NCBI GenBank assembly: GCA_002308435.1
Contig: DBUY01000013.1
Location: 1 to 26,107, forward strand
Origin: Proteobacteria bacterium UBA1278
GTDB lineage: Bacteria > Pseudomonadota > Gammaproteobacteria > Comchoanobacterales > Comchoanobacteraceae
Length of the DNA stretch: 26,107 nucleotides
Reading direction: 5' to 3'
Below, piece after piece: positions 15,025 through 22,918 of the stretch. A program made the translations under genes and the position numbers. The notes under the pieces were generated by a model, which saw nothing but the letters and a program-made list of their open reading frames with translations, was not told the DNA's origin and made no database searches. Each line of letters begins with the position of its first letter. Position 1 is the stretch's first letter.

Positions 15025-16023
15025 TCAGCCATCGATAGGTTCGAGTAAAGCGTCCACAAATCCGGACACATTGAACGGAATCAGGTCTGTCTCTTTCTCG
15101 CCGATGCCAATAAATCGAATCGGCAAATTAAGCTGTTGGGAAACAGAAAAAATAATACCGCCTTTTGCGCTACCATCAAGCTTGGTCAGGATAACCCCTG
15201 TCACACCGACGGCCTCTTTAAAAGCTTGGGCTTGTTTGAGGCCGTTTTGGCCGACTGTTGCGTCGAGGACCAACCAAACTTCGTGCGGTGCCGACTCTTT
15301 CTGCTTTTTTATGACTTTTTTAACTTTGGTGAGTTCATGCATCAGGTTGGTTTGGTTATGCAGCCTCCCCGCAGTATCGCCCAGCAAAACATCCACCTGA
15401 TCTGATTGAGCGGTGTGCATGGCTTCAAACAGTACGGCTGCACTATCTGCACCTTGTTTCTGAGCAACTACAGGGCTGTCTATTCGTTTTCCCCAGGCTT
15501 GAATCTGCTCAATTGCGGCTGCACGAAAAGTGTCGCCAGCGGCAAGTAATACACGTTTTCCCGCTTTTTGAAACGCGTGGCCAATGCGGCCAATGGTTGT
15601 TGTTTTCCCAGATCCATTAACACCGACAAATAGAATAACGGCTGGCGAATCGACAGGCAGCTCCCAGTGGGTAGCAGATGGAGCAAGGAGGGTGGTTAGT
15701 GTTTCGCGCAGTGCTGAGTCAACGGTAGCATCGTCAGAATATCTGAGCTTTTTTTGAGTCTCCTCAATAATGAATTCAGCGGTCTCTAAGCCCACGTCGC
15801 TTGTTAATAGGACGCGCATGAGCGCTTCCTGTGTTGACGCATCAATCTTCTTGGTGCCCAGGAGCGTTGACATTAGACCACTAAAGTTCGATCTCGTTCG
15901 TTGTAACCCGCGTTTCAGCCGCTGAAAAACACCAACCGGTTCTTCGGGTGTTTCTACTGCTTTTGTGGAGGGTTTATCCGGCTTGTTCTCGGGTTTTTTT
16001 CGTTTAAATATATCAAAGATCAT
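15025..16023 (-). CDS. ftsY: Signal recognition particle receptor FtsY
   Basis: Docks SRP-ribosome complexes at the inner membrane. 332 aa with a short acidic/basic A region (about 45 residues, much shorter than in E. coli), then the N domain and the GTPase NG domain: P-loop GVNGSGKTT (134-142), GDTFRAAA, DTAGRLHN, and TKLDGSAKGGI. C-terminal IGIGEKETDLIPF is canonical. Start ATG 16023. Divergent from rsmD, an arrangement also seen in E. coli (rsmD/ftsY). rpoH follows on the same strand. Confidence 0.97.
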   Translation of the reverse strand: MIFDIFKRKKPENKPDKPSTKAVETPEEPVGVFQRLKRGLQRTRSNFSGLMSTLLGTKKIDASTQEALMRVLLTSDVGLETAEFIIEETQKKLRYSDDATVDSALRETLTTLLAPSATHWELPVDSPAVILFVGVNGSGKTTTIGRIGHAFQKAGKRVLLAAGDTFRAAAIEQIQAWGKRIDSPVVAQKQGADSAAVLFEAMHTAQSDQVDVLLGDTAGRLHNQTNLMHELTKVKKVIKKQKESAPHEVWLVLDATVGQNGLKQAQAFKEAVGVTGVILTKLDGSAKGGIIFSVSQQLNLPIRFIGIGEKETDLIPFNVSGFVDALLEPIDG

Positions 16024-16185
16024 GGGGAAGTCTCAAACATGCATTGGGATTATATCGTAGACTTAGGCCGGCAACAAGCGGGTTTTCTGTAAATTGCGCT
16101 AGGCTTTACGCCATATTGGCCGCCTACTCAGCGAGGAGTGGGCGCGCTGACATAGCCGGTTAGAAGGCTTGATTTTATGATAAAT

Positions 16186-16213
16186 TTGAGTTAAATTATC
16201 AATTAATTATATA
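16186..16213 (+). promoter_or_regulatory. Possible promoter for rsmD-rsmG
   Basis: TTGAGT (16186-16191), 16-bp AT-rich spacer, TATATA (16208-16213). AGGT just before the ATG at 16225 is the likely ribosome binding site. Upstream, an imperfect hairpin (CCTACTC / GAGTGGG, about 16123-16142) has no T-run and is not called a terminator. Confidence 0.45.
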
Positions 16214-16224
16214 CATAGGTAATC

Positions 16225-16812
16225 ATGCCAGGAAGAGTGCATCCATTCAAGGTTCGGATCAACTCAGGCAAGTTTCGTGGGCGTTACATCACTTTTAGTG
16301 GAAAAAATATTCGACCCACAAAGGCGACCGTCCGAAAAACGCTGTTCAATTGGCTACGCCCGACAATTCATGGAGCACATTGTTTAGATTGTTTTTCGGG
16401 CAGTGGCATCCTCGCTTTTGAAGCGCGGTCTGAAGGGGCTCAATCAGTAACTTGTTTAGATCAAGATGAATCTGTTATGCGAAGTATTCAGCAAAATTGT
16501 CAACAATTATCGCTCGATGAGATCACATGCCTGAAGCATCGATACCCACTGCCCATTAAGCACAAACAACAGTACGACATTGTCTTTTGTGACCCGCCGT
16601 TTGGTCGTGTAACCAGATCACAATGCATAGACTGGTTGGTAAGTTCAGGTTGCATGAAAAATGGGTGCTTGGTGTATATTGAGTATTCCAGTAGTGAACA
16701 CGTAATAGACTGGGGGCCGCTCTCTCTGCTCAAATCATCTCGAAGTGCTGGCGTGTCGTTTGCACTGTTAGTATTCGAACATGACAAAGGGGATAATATA
16801 TGTCTGAAATGA
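16225..16812 (+). CDS. rsmD: 16S rRNA (guanine-966-N2)-methyltransferase
   Basis: Methylates G966 of 16S rRNA. 195 aa (E. coli 198). INSGKFRGRYITFSG at the N-terminus followed by RPTKATVRKTLFNWL matches the family start (GxxRGrkL...RPTxdrvRExlFNwL). SAM-binding motif DCFSGSGILAFEA (55-67) and the catalytic NPPY-type motif DPPFG (123-127) are present. The stop overlaps rsmG by 13 nt, so the two rRNA methyltransferases are cotranscribed. Divergent from ftsY. Confidence 0.95.
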   Translation: MPGRVHPFKVRINSGKFRGRYITFSGKNIRPTKATVRKTLFNWLRPTIHGAHCLDCFSGSGILAFEARSEGAQSVTCLDQDESVMRSIQQNCQQLSLDEITCLKHRYPLPIKHKQQYDIVFCDPPFGRVTRSQCIDWLVSSGCMKNGCLVYIEYSSSEHVIDWGPLSLLKSSRSAGVSFALLVFEHDKGDNICLK

Positions 16813-17423
16813 GAGCGCCTAGTGATTGGGAGCAAGAAATACTAGATATCGTCAAGACGGTGGCGGGTGTAGATGAGGCGGGAGCGTCACTGCAGCATTA
16901 TGTTGACCGTTTGCATGCGTGGAATCAGGTGCATAATTTAACCGGGTTGGCTCATCATGAGCAGATGGTAGCGCAGTTACTGCGCCCGAGTATCGCGCTC
17001 GCTCCTGTGTTAAAAAAATATAAGACTGTGCTAGATCTAGGAACCGGGGCCGGCATACCGGGGCTAGTGCTGGCAATTTGTCATCCCTGGCAGTCCTGGA
17101 TTCTGGTGGAGCGCTCTCAAAAAAAGGGGCGGTTTTTACAACAGATTATTACTGATTTAGGGTGTCATAATGTGACCGTGCGCATCACTGATTTCACCCA
17201 GATGGCATATGATAAACAAATTGAGGCGATTGTCACTCGAGGTAGCGCTAAGCTTAAGCAGCAGATTGCGATGACGGCGGCTTGGCGCCAACAGGGTGTG
17301 CCCCTCTTTAGTGTTCAGACAAAGAAAAGCCTTCTGGAGCAGGCGCATTCAGTTAGTCAAGCTGACATGCAAACGGTTGATGGCTTTGACGAACCTGGTT
17401 TAATATTACTTCAAGTTAGGTAA
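16800..17423 (+). CDS. rsmG: 16S rRNA (guanine-527-N7)-methyltransferase (GidB)
   Basis: Methylates G527 of 16S rRNA. 207 aa, the family length. Core LHAWNQVHNLTGL, the SAM-binding LDLGTGAGIPGLVLAI (77-92), VERSQKKGRFLQQI and VTRGSAKLKQ are canonical. AAAGGGGA (16786-16793) provides a strong ribosome binding site for ATG 16800. In most relatives it follows mnmG; here it is fused transcriptionally to rsmD instead and still precedes parA by 70 bp. Confidence 0.96.
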   Translation: MSEMRAPSDWEQEILDIVKTVAGVDEAGASLQHYVDRLHAWNQVHNLTGLAHHEQMVAQLLRPSIALAPVLKKYKTVLDLGTGAGIPGLVLAICHPWQSWILVERSQKKGRFLQQIITDLGCHNVTVRITDFTQMAYDKQIEAIVTRGSAKLKQQIAMTAAWRQQGVPLFSVQTKKSLLEQAHSVSQADMQTVDGFDEPGLILLQVR

Positions 17424-17437
17424 AATTTCTTATAGAC

Positions 17438-17489
17438 CTCCCGCGAGAATTCGTTTAATATGTCCGATACGCTTGCGAAATAACGGGAG
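17438..17489 (+). promoter_or_regulatory. Possible hairpin covering the parA ribosome binding site
   Basis: CTCCCG (17438-17443) is complementary to CGGGAG (17484-17489), the parA Shine-Dalgarno, with an inner pair TTCG (17450-17453) / CGAA (17476-17479). Folding would hide the ribosome binding site. Seen as complementarity only. Confidence 0.35.
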
Positions 17490-17493
17490 AGTA

Positions 17494-18303
17494 ATGGCAG
17501 TCTACGCAGTAACCAATCAGAAAGGCGGGGTTGGGAAAACAACAACAGCCGTCAACCTGTCTGCTGCGCTCTCAGCTATGCGGTATCACGTTTTGTTAGT
17601 CGATCTTGATCCGCAATGCAATGCAACTGTTGGCAGCGGCGTTGTCATCGACAAGGCGGTCGGGTCGCTTTCCGAAGTGCTACTTGGGCAGACATCGGTT
17701 CAGGCAGCGATTCAATCAACAAACTATGGTTATCACATACTCCCAAGCAACCACCGACTAACGGCTGCAGAGGTCGGACTAGTTGGCAAAAAAGACAAAG
17801 AGAAACAATTAAAACTAGCGCTCGAAAAAGTCAAAAAAATTTACCACTACATTATCATTGATTGTCCCCCTACTTTGAACATCCTAACAATTAATGCACT
17901 GGTTGCTGCTAATGAGGTCATAATCCCAGTTCAATGTGAGTATTACGCGCTTGAGGGGCTTGCAAAATTGCTCAAAACGATCGACGCACTGCGTCAGACA
18001 CTGCGTGTTGGTGTTGAGATTCACGGTGTGTTGCGCACAATGTATGATGGTCGAAATTTGCTTACCCGGCAGGTTTCTGAGCGATTGATGCAAAGTTTTC
18101 CAGACAAGGTTTACCAAACGGTCATTCCGCGCAATATTCGCTTAGCAGAGGCCCCTAGCCATGGCATGCCAATTTTAGCCTATGATAAGCGTTCGCAGGG
18201 TGCGGCTAGCTATCTAGCATTTGCCGCAGAAATGATAAGAAGAAGTCGGTCATCCCAAGAAAAAATGATTCCGATGATTGAAGGCGAGGAAAGACATGCA
18301 TGA
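17494..18303 (+). CDS. parA: Chromosome partitioning ATPase ParA (Soj)
   Basis: Walker-type ATPase that works with ParB-parS to segregate origins. The ATG at 17494 gives 269 aa and has GGGAG five bases upstream; an in-frame TTG at 17473 would add seven unlikely residues. Deviant Walker A QKGGVGKTTT (9-18), A' box LLVDLDPQCNAT (34-45), Walker B IIIDCPPTL and the EYYALEGLA segment are canonical for Soj-type chromosomal ParA without an N-terminal HTH. Its stop overlaps the parB start by 8 nt (ATGCATGA). Confidence 0.97.
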   Translation: MAVYAVTNQKGGVGKTTTAVNLSAALSAMRYHVLLVDLDPQCNATVGSGVVIDKAVGSLSEVLLGQTSVQAAIQSTNYGYHILPSNHRLTAAEVGLVGKKDKEKQLKLALEKVKKIYHYIIIDCPPTLNILTINALVAANEVIIPVQCEYYALEGLAKLLKTIDALRQTLRVGVEIHGVLRTMYDGRNLLTRQVSERLMQSFPDKVYQTVIPRNIRLAEAPSHGMPILAYDKRSQGAASYLAFAAEMIRRSRSSQEKMIPMIEGEERHA

Positions 18304-19192
18304 CCTGAAGCGAAAAGCGCTTGGCAGTAGTCCGCTTGACGAGCTGGGAATTCGTGATCTGCTAATCCCTGATTCTGATCCAGTATCTGAGCCTGCTGAT
18401 CAAGGCGTGACTTCTGTGATGATCGACGTGACCACGATCAAACCCAATCCTTATCAGCCACGAAAGCATTTTTCTGCGGCTAGTCTAGAACAACTGTCGC
18501 AGTCAATCAAAGCGCAGGGGCTTCTGCAACCAATTGTGGTCCGCAAAAACAGTCAAGATGAGTACGAGCTGATTGCTGGCGAGCGGCGTTTGCGGGCAAG
18601 TCAGATGGCTGGAATGACAAAGATTCCAGCAGTCGTCAAACAAATAACTGATCAAGCATGTCTTGCATTTGCCATCATCGAAAACATACAGCGTCAAGAT
18701 CTTAACGTCATTGAGCTCGCACAGTCATTACATTCACTGGCAACCAAATATGGCATGACACACAGTGATGTTGGTCGGCTCGTCGGTAAAAGCCGCGCCG
18801 CTGTATCCAATGTGATACGGCTTTTGCAATTATCGAGTGAAGTCAAAGTAATGCTTGTTCAGGGGGTTATCGATATGGGGCATGCTCGATGTCTACTGAG
18901 TTTACCAGAAAAAGACCAAGCATCAGTAGCACAAAAAATTGTTGATCAACAGTTGCCTGTGCGCGACGCCGAAGCGCTCGTGCGCAACATTATTGGCGGT
19001 GCAATCAAAAAGAAAAACGGCAGTTTCAAGATTGATCCAGACCCAAGGCTTTCGCAAATCGTCGATTACATCGCGAAACAGTATCAAGGGATAAAGCTCA
19101 ATATTCGCGCAAAAGAATCAGGCGGCGGAGTCCTGCACATTCAGTACGACGCAGAAAAAGACATTGAATTGCTTCTTAAGAAAATACAGTAA
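18296..19192 (+). CDS. parB: Chromosome partitioning protein ParB (Spo0J)
   Basis: parS-binding CTPase that spreads around the origin. ATG 18296 gives 298 aa and is preceded by AGGA; the open frame begins at a TTG 18 nt earlier. Order of elements: basic N-terminal ParA-contact region MHDLKRKALGSS, NPYQPRKHF, CTP-binding box GERRLRA (95-101), ENIQRQDLNVIE (129-140), HTH VGRLVGKSRAAVSNVIRLL, and a C-terminal dimerisation region. Overlaps parA by 8 nt, so translation is coupled. The only parS-like sequence I found in the window is a half site at 3512. Confidence 0.96.
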   Translation: MHDLKRKALGSSPLDELGIRDLLIPDSDPVSEPADQGVTSVMIDVTTIKPNPYQPRKHFSAASLEQLSQSIKAQGLLQPIVVRKNSQDEYELIAGERRLRASQMAGMTKIPAVVKQITDQACLAFAIIENIQRQDLNVIELAQSLHSLATKYGMTHSDVGRLVGKSRAAVSNVIRLLQLSSEVKVMLVQGVIDMGHARCLLSLPEKDQASVAQKIVDQQLPVRDAEALVRNIIGGAIKKKNGSFKIDPDPRLSQIVDYIAKQYQGIKLNIRAKESGGGVLHIQYDAEKDIELLLKKIQ

Positions 19193-19218
19193 TCTGCACA
19201 ATATGTTGATGATTATAC

Positions 19219-19247
19219 TTGCGCAGGGCACATTCCTCTGCTAAAAT
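19219..19247 (+). promoter_or_regulatory. Probable promoter for trxA
   Basis: TTGCGC (19219-19224), 17-bp spacer, TAAAAT (19242-19247), ending 32 bp before the trxA ATG in the gap after parB. Confidence 0.5.
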
Positions 19248-19279
19248 TGCTGTCGTAATCAACATCCCCTACCCGCCAA

Positions 19280-19603
19280 ATGTCCAACATAATTGATGCG
19301 ACTGAAACTAACTTTGATGAGATCGTAATTGAAAGCAAAAAGCGCGTTATAGTCGATTTTTGGGCGCCATGGTGTGGTCCTTGCAAGCAGCTAACACCAA
19401 TTCTTGAGTCAGTACTTGCTGCAGACCCTGAACTTATTTTGGCGAAAGTCAACGTCGATGACGAAATGAGCCTGGCTAGGCGCTATAACGTCAAAGGTTT
19501 ACCAACACTCATGTTGTTTGTCGACGGCGAAGCATGCGGCACACACATCGGGTTGGCATCGAAAGAGAAGCTGATTGCGTTTATCAACCAAGAGGCTGCT
19601 TAA
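19280..19603 (+). CDS. trxA: Thioredoxin
   Basis: Cytosolic disulfide reductase serving ribonucleotide reductase and other targets. 107 aa, family length. VDFWAPWCGPCKQLTPIL contains the active site WCGPC (Cys32, Cys35); the cis-Pro loop is GLPTLMLF. No clear Shine-Dalgarno stands before the ATG (CCTACCCGCCAA). It sits 51 bp upstream of rho, the same trxA-rho pairing as in E. coli. Confidence 0.96.
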   Translation: MSNIIDATETNFDEIVIESKKRVIVDFWAPWCGPCKQLTPILESVLAADPELILAKVNVDDEMSLARRYNVKGLPTLMLFVDGEACGTHIGLASKEKLIAFINQEAA

Positions 19604-19654
19604 GCCTTATATCCTTTCATCTATCACAAAACGATCAAATAAAAGAGGTCTTTA

Positions 19655-20944
19655 ATGAATCCAACGAGCGATCAGCCAGTTAAAAATACGTCAGAAATAA
19701 AAGATATGGCTATTCAGGAGCTACACCGATATGCAAAAGAGCTTGCGGTTGAGGCGACTCGAAGTACACAAAGACAAGACTTGGTTTTCTCCGTCATGAA
19801 AAAGCTTGCGCAGGCAGGCAGTACGCTCAATGGAGAGGGCGTTCTTGAAATTATGCAAGATGGCTATGGGTTTTTACGCTCACCAAGTGGGTCATACTTA
19901 GCGGGAGCAGACGACTTTTATGTTGCACCACACCTCATCCGGAAATTTCAACTCAAGTCAGGGGATACTGTGTCTGGAGTTGTACGAGCGCCAGAGAAAG
20001 GAGAGCGCTACTTTTCACTGACAAGTATTGATAAAATCAACTATGAAGCACCAGAGCATAACAAACACAAACTACTATTTAGGGACCTAACAGCTGAGTT
20101 TCCCTCTGAGCGTCTTAAGCTCGAGACGGGTAACGGCACCACATCAGATATCACCTCTCGGATGATTGATATGATGGCGCCTGTCGGTAAAGGGCAGCGA
20201 CTTTTGATTGTTGCCCCCCCTAAAACAGGTAAGACAATGATGTTGCAAACCATGGCACATTCAATCACGACCAATAATCCAGAATGTAAGTTAATTGTGC
20301 TCATGATTGACGAGCGTCCTGAGGAAGTGACCGAAATGCGTCGCTCAGTGAAAGGTGAAGTGATTGCCAGTACATTTGATGAGTCTCATTCACGTCACGT
20401 TCAGGTGGCTGAAATGACGATCGCGCGTGCAAAACGACTCATTGAGCACAAGCATGACGTTGTCATTATGTTGGACTCTATTACGCGTCTAGCAAGGGCT
20501 TATAACACGGTAACGCCATCATCCGGAAAGGTCCTCACGGGTGGCGTTGACTCTGCGGCATTGCAGCGACCAAAGCGACTTTTTGGTGCAGCGCGTAAAC
20601 TCATGGAGGGCGGAAGCCTAACAATCATTGGCACAGCCCTCGTTGATACAGGGTCTAAAATGGATGATTTTATCTACGAAGAGTTTAAAGGGACCGGAAA
20701 CAGTGAAATACAGCTCTCTCGATCATTAGCCCAAAAGCGAATTTACCCAGCCATCTCTGTTGATCGCTCAGGCACACGTCGCGAAGAGCTGATCTTGACC
20801 CCTGAGGAAGTCAATAAGCTCTGGATACTGAGAAAGTATCTGCAAAGCATGGATGAGATCGTCGCTATGGAGTTTTTGATTAACCGGTTACGTAAAAGCA
20901 AAACAAATGTCGAGTTTCTCGACAAGATGAAAAGCGGTGGATAA
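19655..20944 (+). CDS. rho: Transcription termination factor Rho
   Basis: Hexameric RNA helicase that ends transcription at C-rich unstructured RNA. 429 aa (E. coli 419), with a slightly longer N-terminus. The RNA-binding CSD shows DGYGFLRS and DDFYVAP; the motor has Walker A APPKTGKT (187-194; Ala to Thr against the common APPKAGKT), VLMIDERPEEVTEMRR, LDSITRLARAYN, the Q-loop region GKVLTGGVDS and EEFKGTGNSEIQLSR. AGAGG before ATG 19655 is the ribosome binding site. I found no convincing intrinsic terminators in the window, consistent with heavy use of Rho but not proof. Confidence 0.98.
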   Translation: MNPTSDQPVKNTSEIKDMAIQELHRYAKELAVEATRSTQRQDLVFSVMKKLAQAGSTLNGEGVLEIMQDGYGFLRSPSGSYLAGADDFYVAPHLIRKFQLKSGDTVSGVVRAPEKGERYFSLTSIDKINYEAPEHNKHKLLFRDLTAEFPSERLKLETGNGTTSDITSRMIDMMAPVGKGQRLLIVAPPKTGKTMMLQTMAHSITTNNPECKLIVLMIDERPEEVTEMRRSVKGEVIASTFDESHSRHVQVAEMTIARAKRLIEHKHDVVIMLDSITRLARAYNTVTPSSGKVLTGGVDSAALQRPKRLFGAARKLMEGGSLTIIGTALVDTGSKMDDFIYEEFKGTGNSEIQLSRSLAQKRIYPAISVDRSGTRREELILTPEEVNKLWILRKYLQSMDEIVAMEFLINRLRKSKTNVEFLDKMKSGG

Positions 20945-20982
20945 AATCGCAACATTGTAGTCCGTCGGGCCAACAAAATAAC

Positions 20983-22632
20983 TTAAACTATCTTATTGAG
21001 TGGGTAAGACTCAGGGGAAGTTGAAGTATACAACCGAGGACCTTGGGTTGTTCGAGTAAAATCTTCACTCATGGCTTGATGAATGACCTGGGAAACCTGG
21101 GTATCAGCTTGCCCAAGAAGCTTAATGAGTAACTGCGCTAGGTGGTCAAGGCGAGCAGTATCTTGTAGCTGTTGCGAAACATCGGCAACCAGTTTTATGA
21201 TCACTTCTATAAATTGCTCACTATTGCTCAATGATACAAAGAACGCTGATGAATCCCCGCGCATTGTCGCGCCAATAAATTCAGCAAAAATCATTCGCTC
21301 AGCATCGGTAAATTGTTCAGAACAAAGTGAGTGCACAATATCGCTTATAAACCTTAGTGTGCTATGTATTTCATCGTCTGTAAGCCCGGTGATATTTTTC
21401 TTTAGTTGCCAACGTCCAATTATAGTACCGCTAAGCCAACAAAAATGACCGCATAGTGATTCGACCAGTTGCGGTTTGAGCATCAACTTCCGCCAAAAGC
21501 TATTGCGCATCACACACAATGACAGTTTAGCCTGTGTTGACTTACAAACGCGAAACATGGGCACAAGCATGGGCTTGAATATATAGCCACCCCACAAAAG
21601 TAGGCGCTGAAATAAACTACCGGCAGGTGCAGGGCTAGGCATTAGTTCATGATCCGACAACAACTGGCTACCTGACAATACGCCCTTCAGTTGAAGTTGA
21701 TAATCAACAGCTTCAGACAAGGTTGCGCTGAACATCACACAGACAAGGCGTCCACAAGAAAAAAGAAAGTGGTTATTCAGGCCCTCAATTTCTTGGATGA
21801 CATCATTTTCCAAAAGCGTCATATCATACTGACAATGATGAGCATGCTGTACAAGCAAGCATGAATATTGCCCCCTTTCTTGGATGGTCATATTCAACAT
21901 ATGATCTGACACTACATGCCCAATCGCTAGACTAATTTTATGCTGGTGGCAAAAAGTAATCGTCTCTATCGCCAGTTGTAACAACGCTTTCATCTGTGGA
22001 TGCGTAGGTACTTTGTTAGACATGTGGGCTGAAAAGCCAGCGGCAAGCGTATCAATGCGCTCTGGCTGTTGGCGTGTCCAGGTGGCTAGGTGTCTGAGAA
22101 TATCTGGCAAGCGGCCACGATCAATAATTAGCGTTCGGCCTGGGACAAGGCTTTGCAGCACAGGGTTCAGAAAATATTTTACAAATGCAGTGTGATGCGG
22201 ACGGTTGTCGTCTATCAGTAAAGCCATGTGGTCAAGGTTGTGAATGACGCTCTTCCAAAAAGAAAAGCGTCTGAGGACATCCTCCGAAATGCCTGGATTA
22301 GACAACAGAGAGAAATCACCAGCTTGAATTAGGTCCTCGTCTGCTGGTAGTAAGAACGACAAACCCATCCGTTGAAAAATAAATCGTGATAGGTAACTAG
22401 AAACACTGATCCACAGCGTTTTCCACAAAGTAATAGCAGATTGCAAAGAGTTTTCAGATAGACTACGCATAGTATGGCCCAGCTTTGAGCCGATCCGTTG
22501 TGCAAACTGAGAGCGGTGCGTAGATTGTCCTTGTGGAAAGAACCACTTTTTGAACAAGAGGCTGACCAAGAGTAGACCGTGAAGCACCAAAGTTATAATA
22601 ATTGGGATACGGTACAACAAATAATAAGACAT
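20983..22632 (-). CDS. Unrecognised 549-aa protein with one N-terminal membrane segment
   Basis: I do not recognise a family. An N-terminal hydrophobic stretch (about 7-27, IPIIITLVLHGLLLVSLLF) followed by KK predicts a single membrane anchor with the rest in the cytoplasm. The remainder is largely helical, with no P-loop or other catalytic motif that I can see. Features to note are a His-rich patch (LLVQHAHHCQYDM), a segment of alternating small and large residues (GRLVCVMFSATLSEAVDY), and a C-terminal half rich in Leu, Gln and Ser. Convergent with rho, 38 bp from its stop. ATG 22632 lacks a clear Shine-Dalgarno. Long intact frame with no competing gene, so real coding is likely. Confidence 0.75.
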   Translation of the reverse strand: MSYYLLYRIPIIITLVLHGLLLVSLLFKKWFFPQGQSTHRSQFAQRIGSKLGHTMRSLSENSLQSAITLWKTLWISVSSYLSRFIFQRMGLSFLLPADEDLIQAGDFSLLSNPGISEDVLRRFSFWKSVIHNLDHMALLIDDNRPHHTAFVKYFLNPVLQSLVPGRTLIIDRGRLPDILRHLATWTRQQPERIDTLAAGFSAHMSNKVPTHPQMKALLQLAIETITFCHQHKISLAIGHVVSDHMLNMTIQERGQYSCLLVQHAHHCQYDMTLLENDVIQEIEGLNNHFLFSCGRLVCVMFSATLSEAVDYQLQLKGVLSGSQLLSDHELMPSPAPAGSLFQRLLLWGGYIFKPMLVPMFRVCKSTQAKLSLCVMRNSFWRKLMLKPQLVESLCGHFCWLSGTIIGRWQLKKNITGLTDDEIHSTLRFISDIVHSLCSEQFTDAERMIFAEFIGATMRGDSSAFFVSLSNSEQFIEVIIKLVADVSQQLQDTARLDHLAQLLIKLLGQADTQVSQVIHQAMSEDFTRTTQGPRLYTSTSPESYPLNKIV

Positions 22633-22859
22633 TAGGACTGTTTTTTATGTTACATAATAACACTTTATAACAAAGCTGTCAATACAAGTTAGTTTAAGCC
22701 CAGTACAAGGTAATTCATAAATCACTGGCGCATTCACAATACTTGCTGTGTCGAACAGAGCGGATGGATTGTGGTGAAAGCATACACAGATCTTTTTTCT
22801 TATCGAGCTGAGGAATCGCTAGCCCTTGTCATCATGGCACACACTAAATGAAAAGTTGC

Positions 22860-22889
22860 TTTACATTGAGCATGTTACTGTGATATTAT
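22860..22889 (+). promoter_or_regulatory. Probable promoter for the CPBP protease gene
   Basis: TTTACA (22860-22865), 18-bp spacer, TATTAT (22884-22889), in the 286-bp gap (22633-22918) between two divergent genes. GAGG near 22904 is a distant ribosome binding site for ATG 22919. Nothing else recognisable is in the gap. Confidence 0.45.
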
Positions 22890-22918
22890 AACGCTATATC
22901 AATGAGGTCATAGCAACA

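Noticed and set aside
16123..16142. Hairpin CCTACTC / GAGTGGG between ftsY and rsmD
   Set aside because: Contains a G-T pair and no following T-run on either side, so not an intrinsic terminator.
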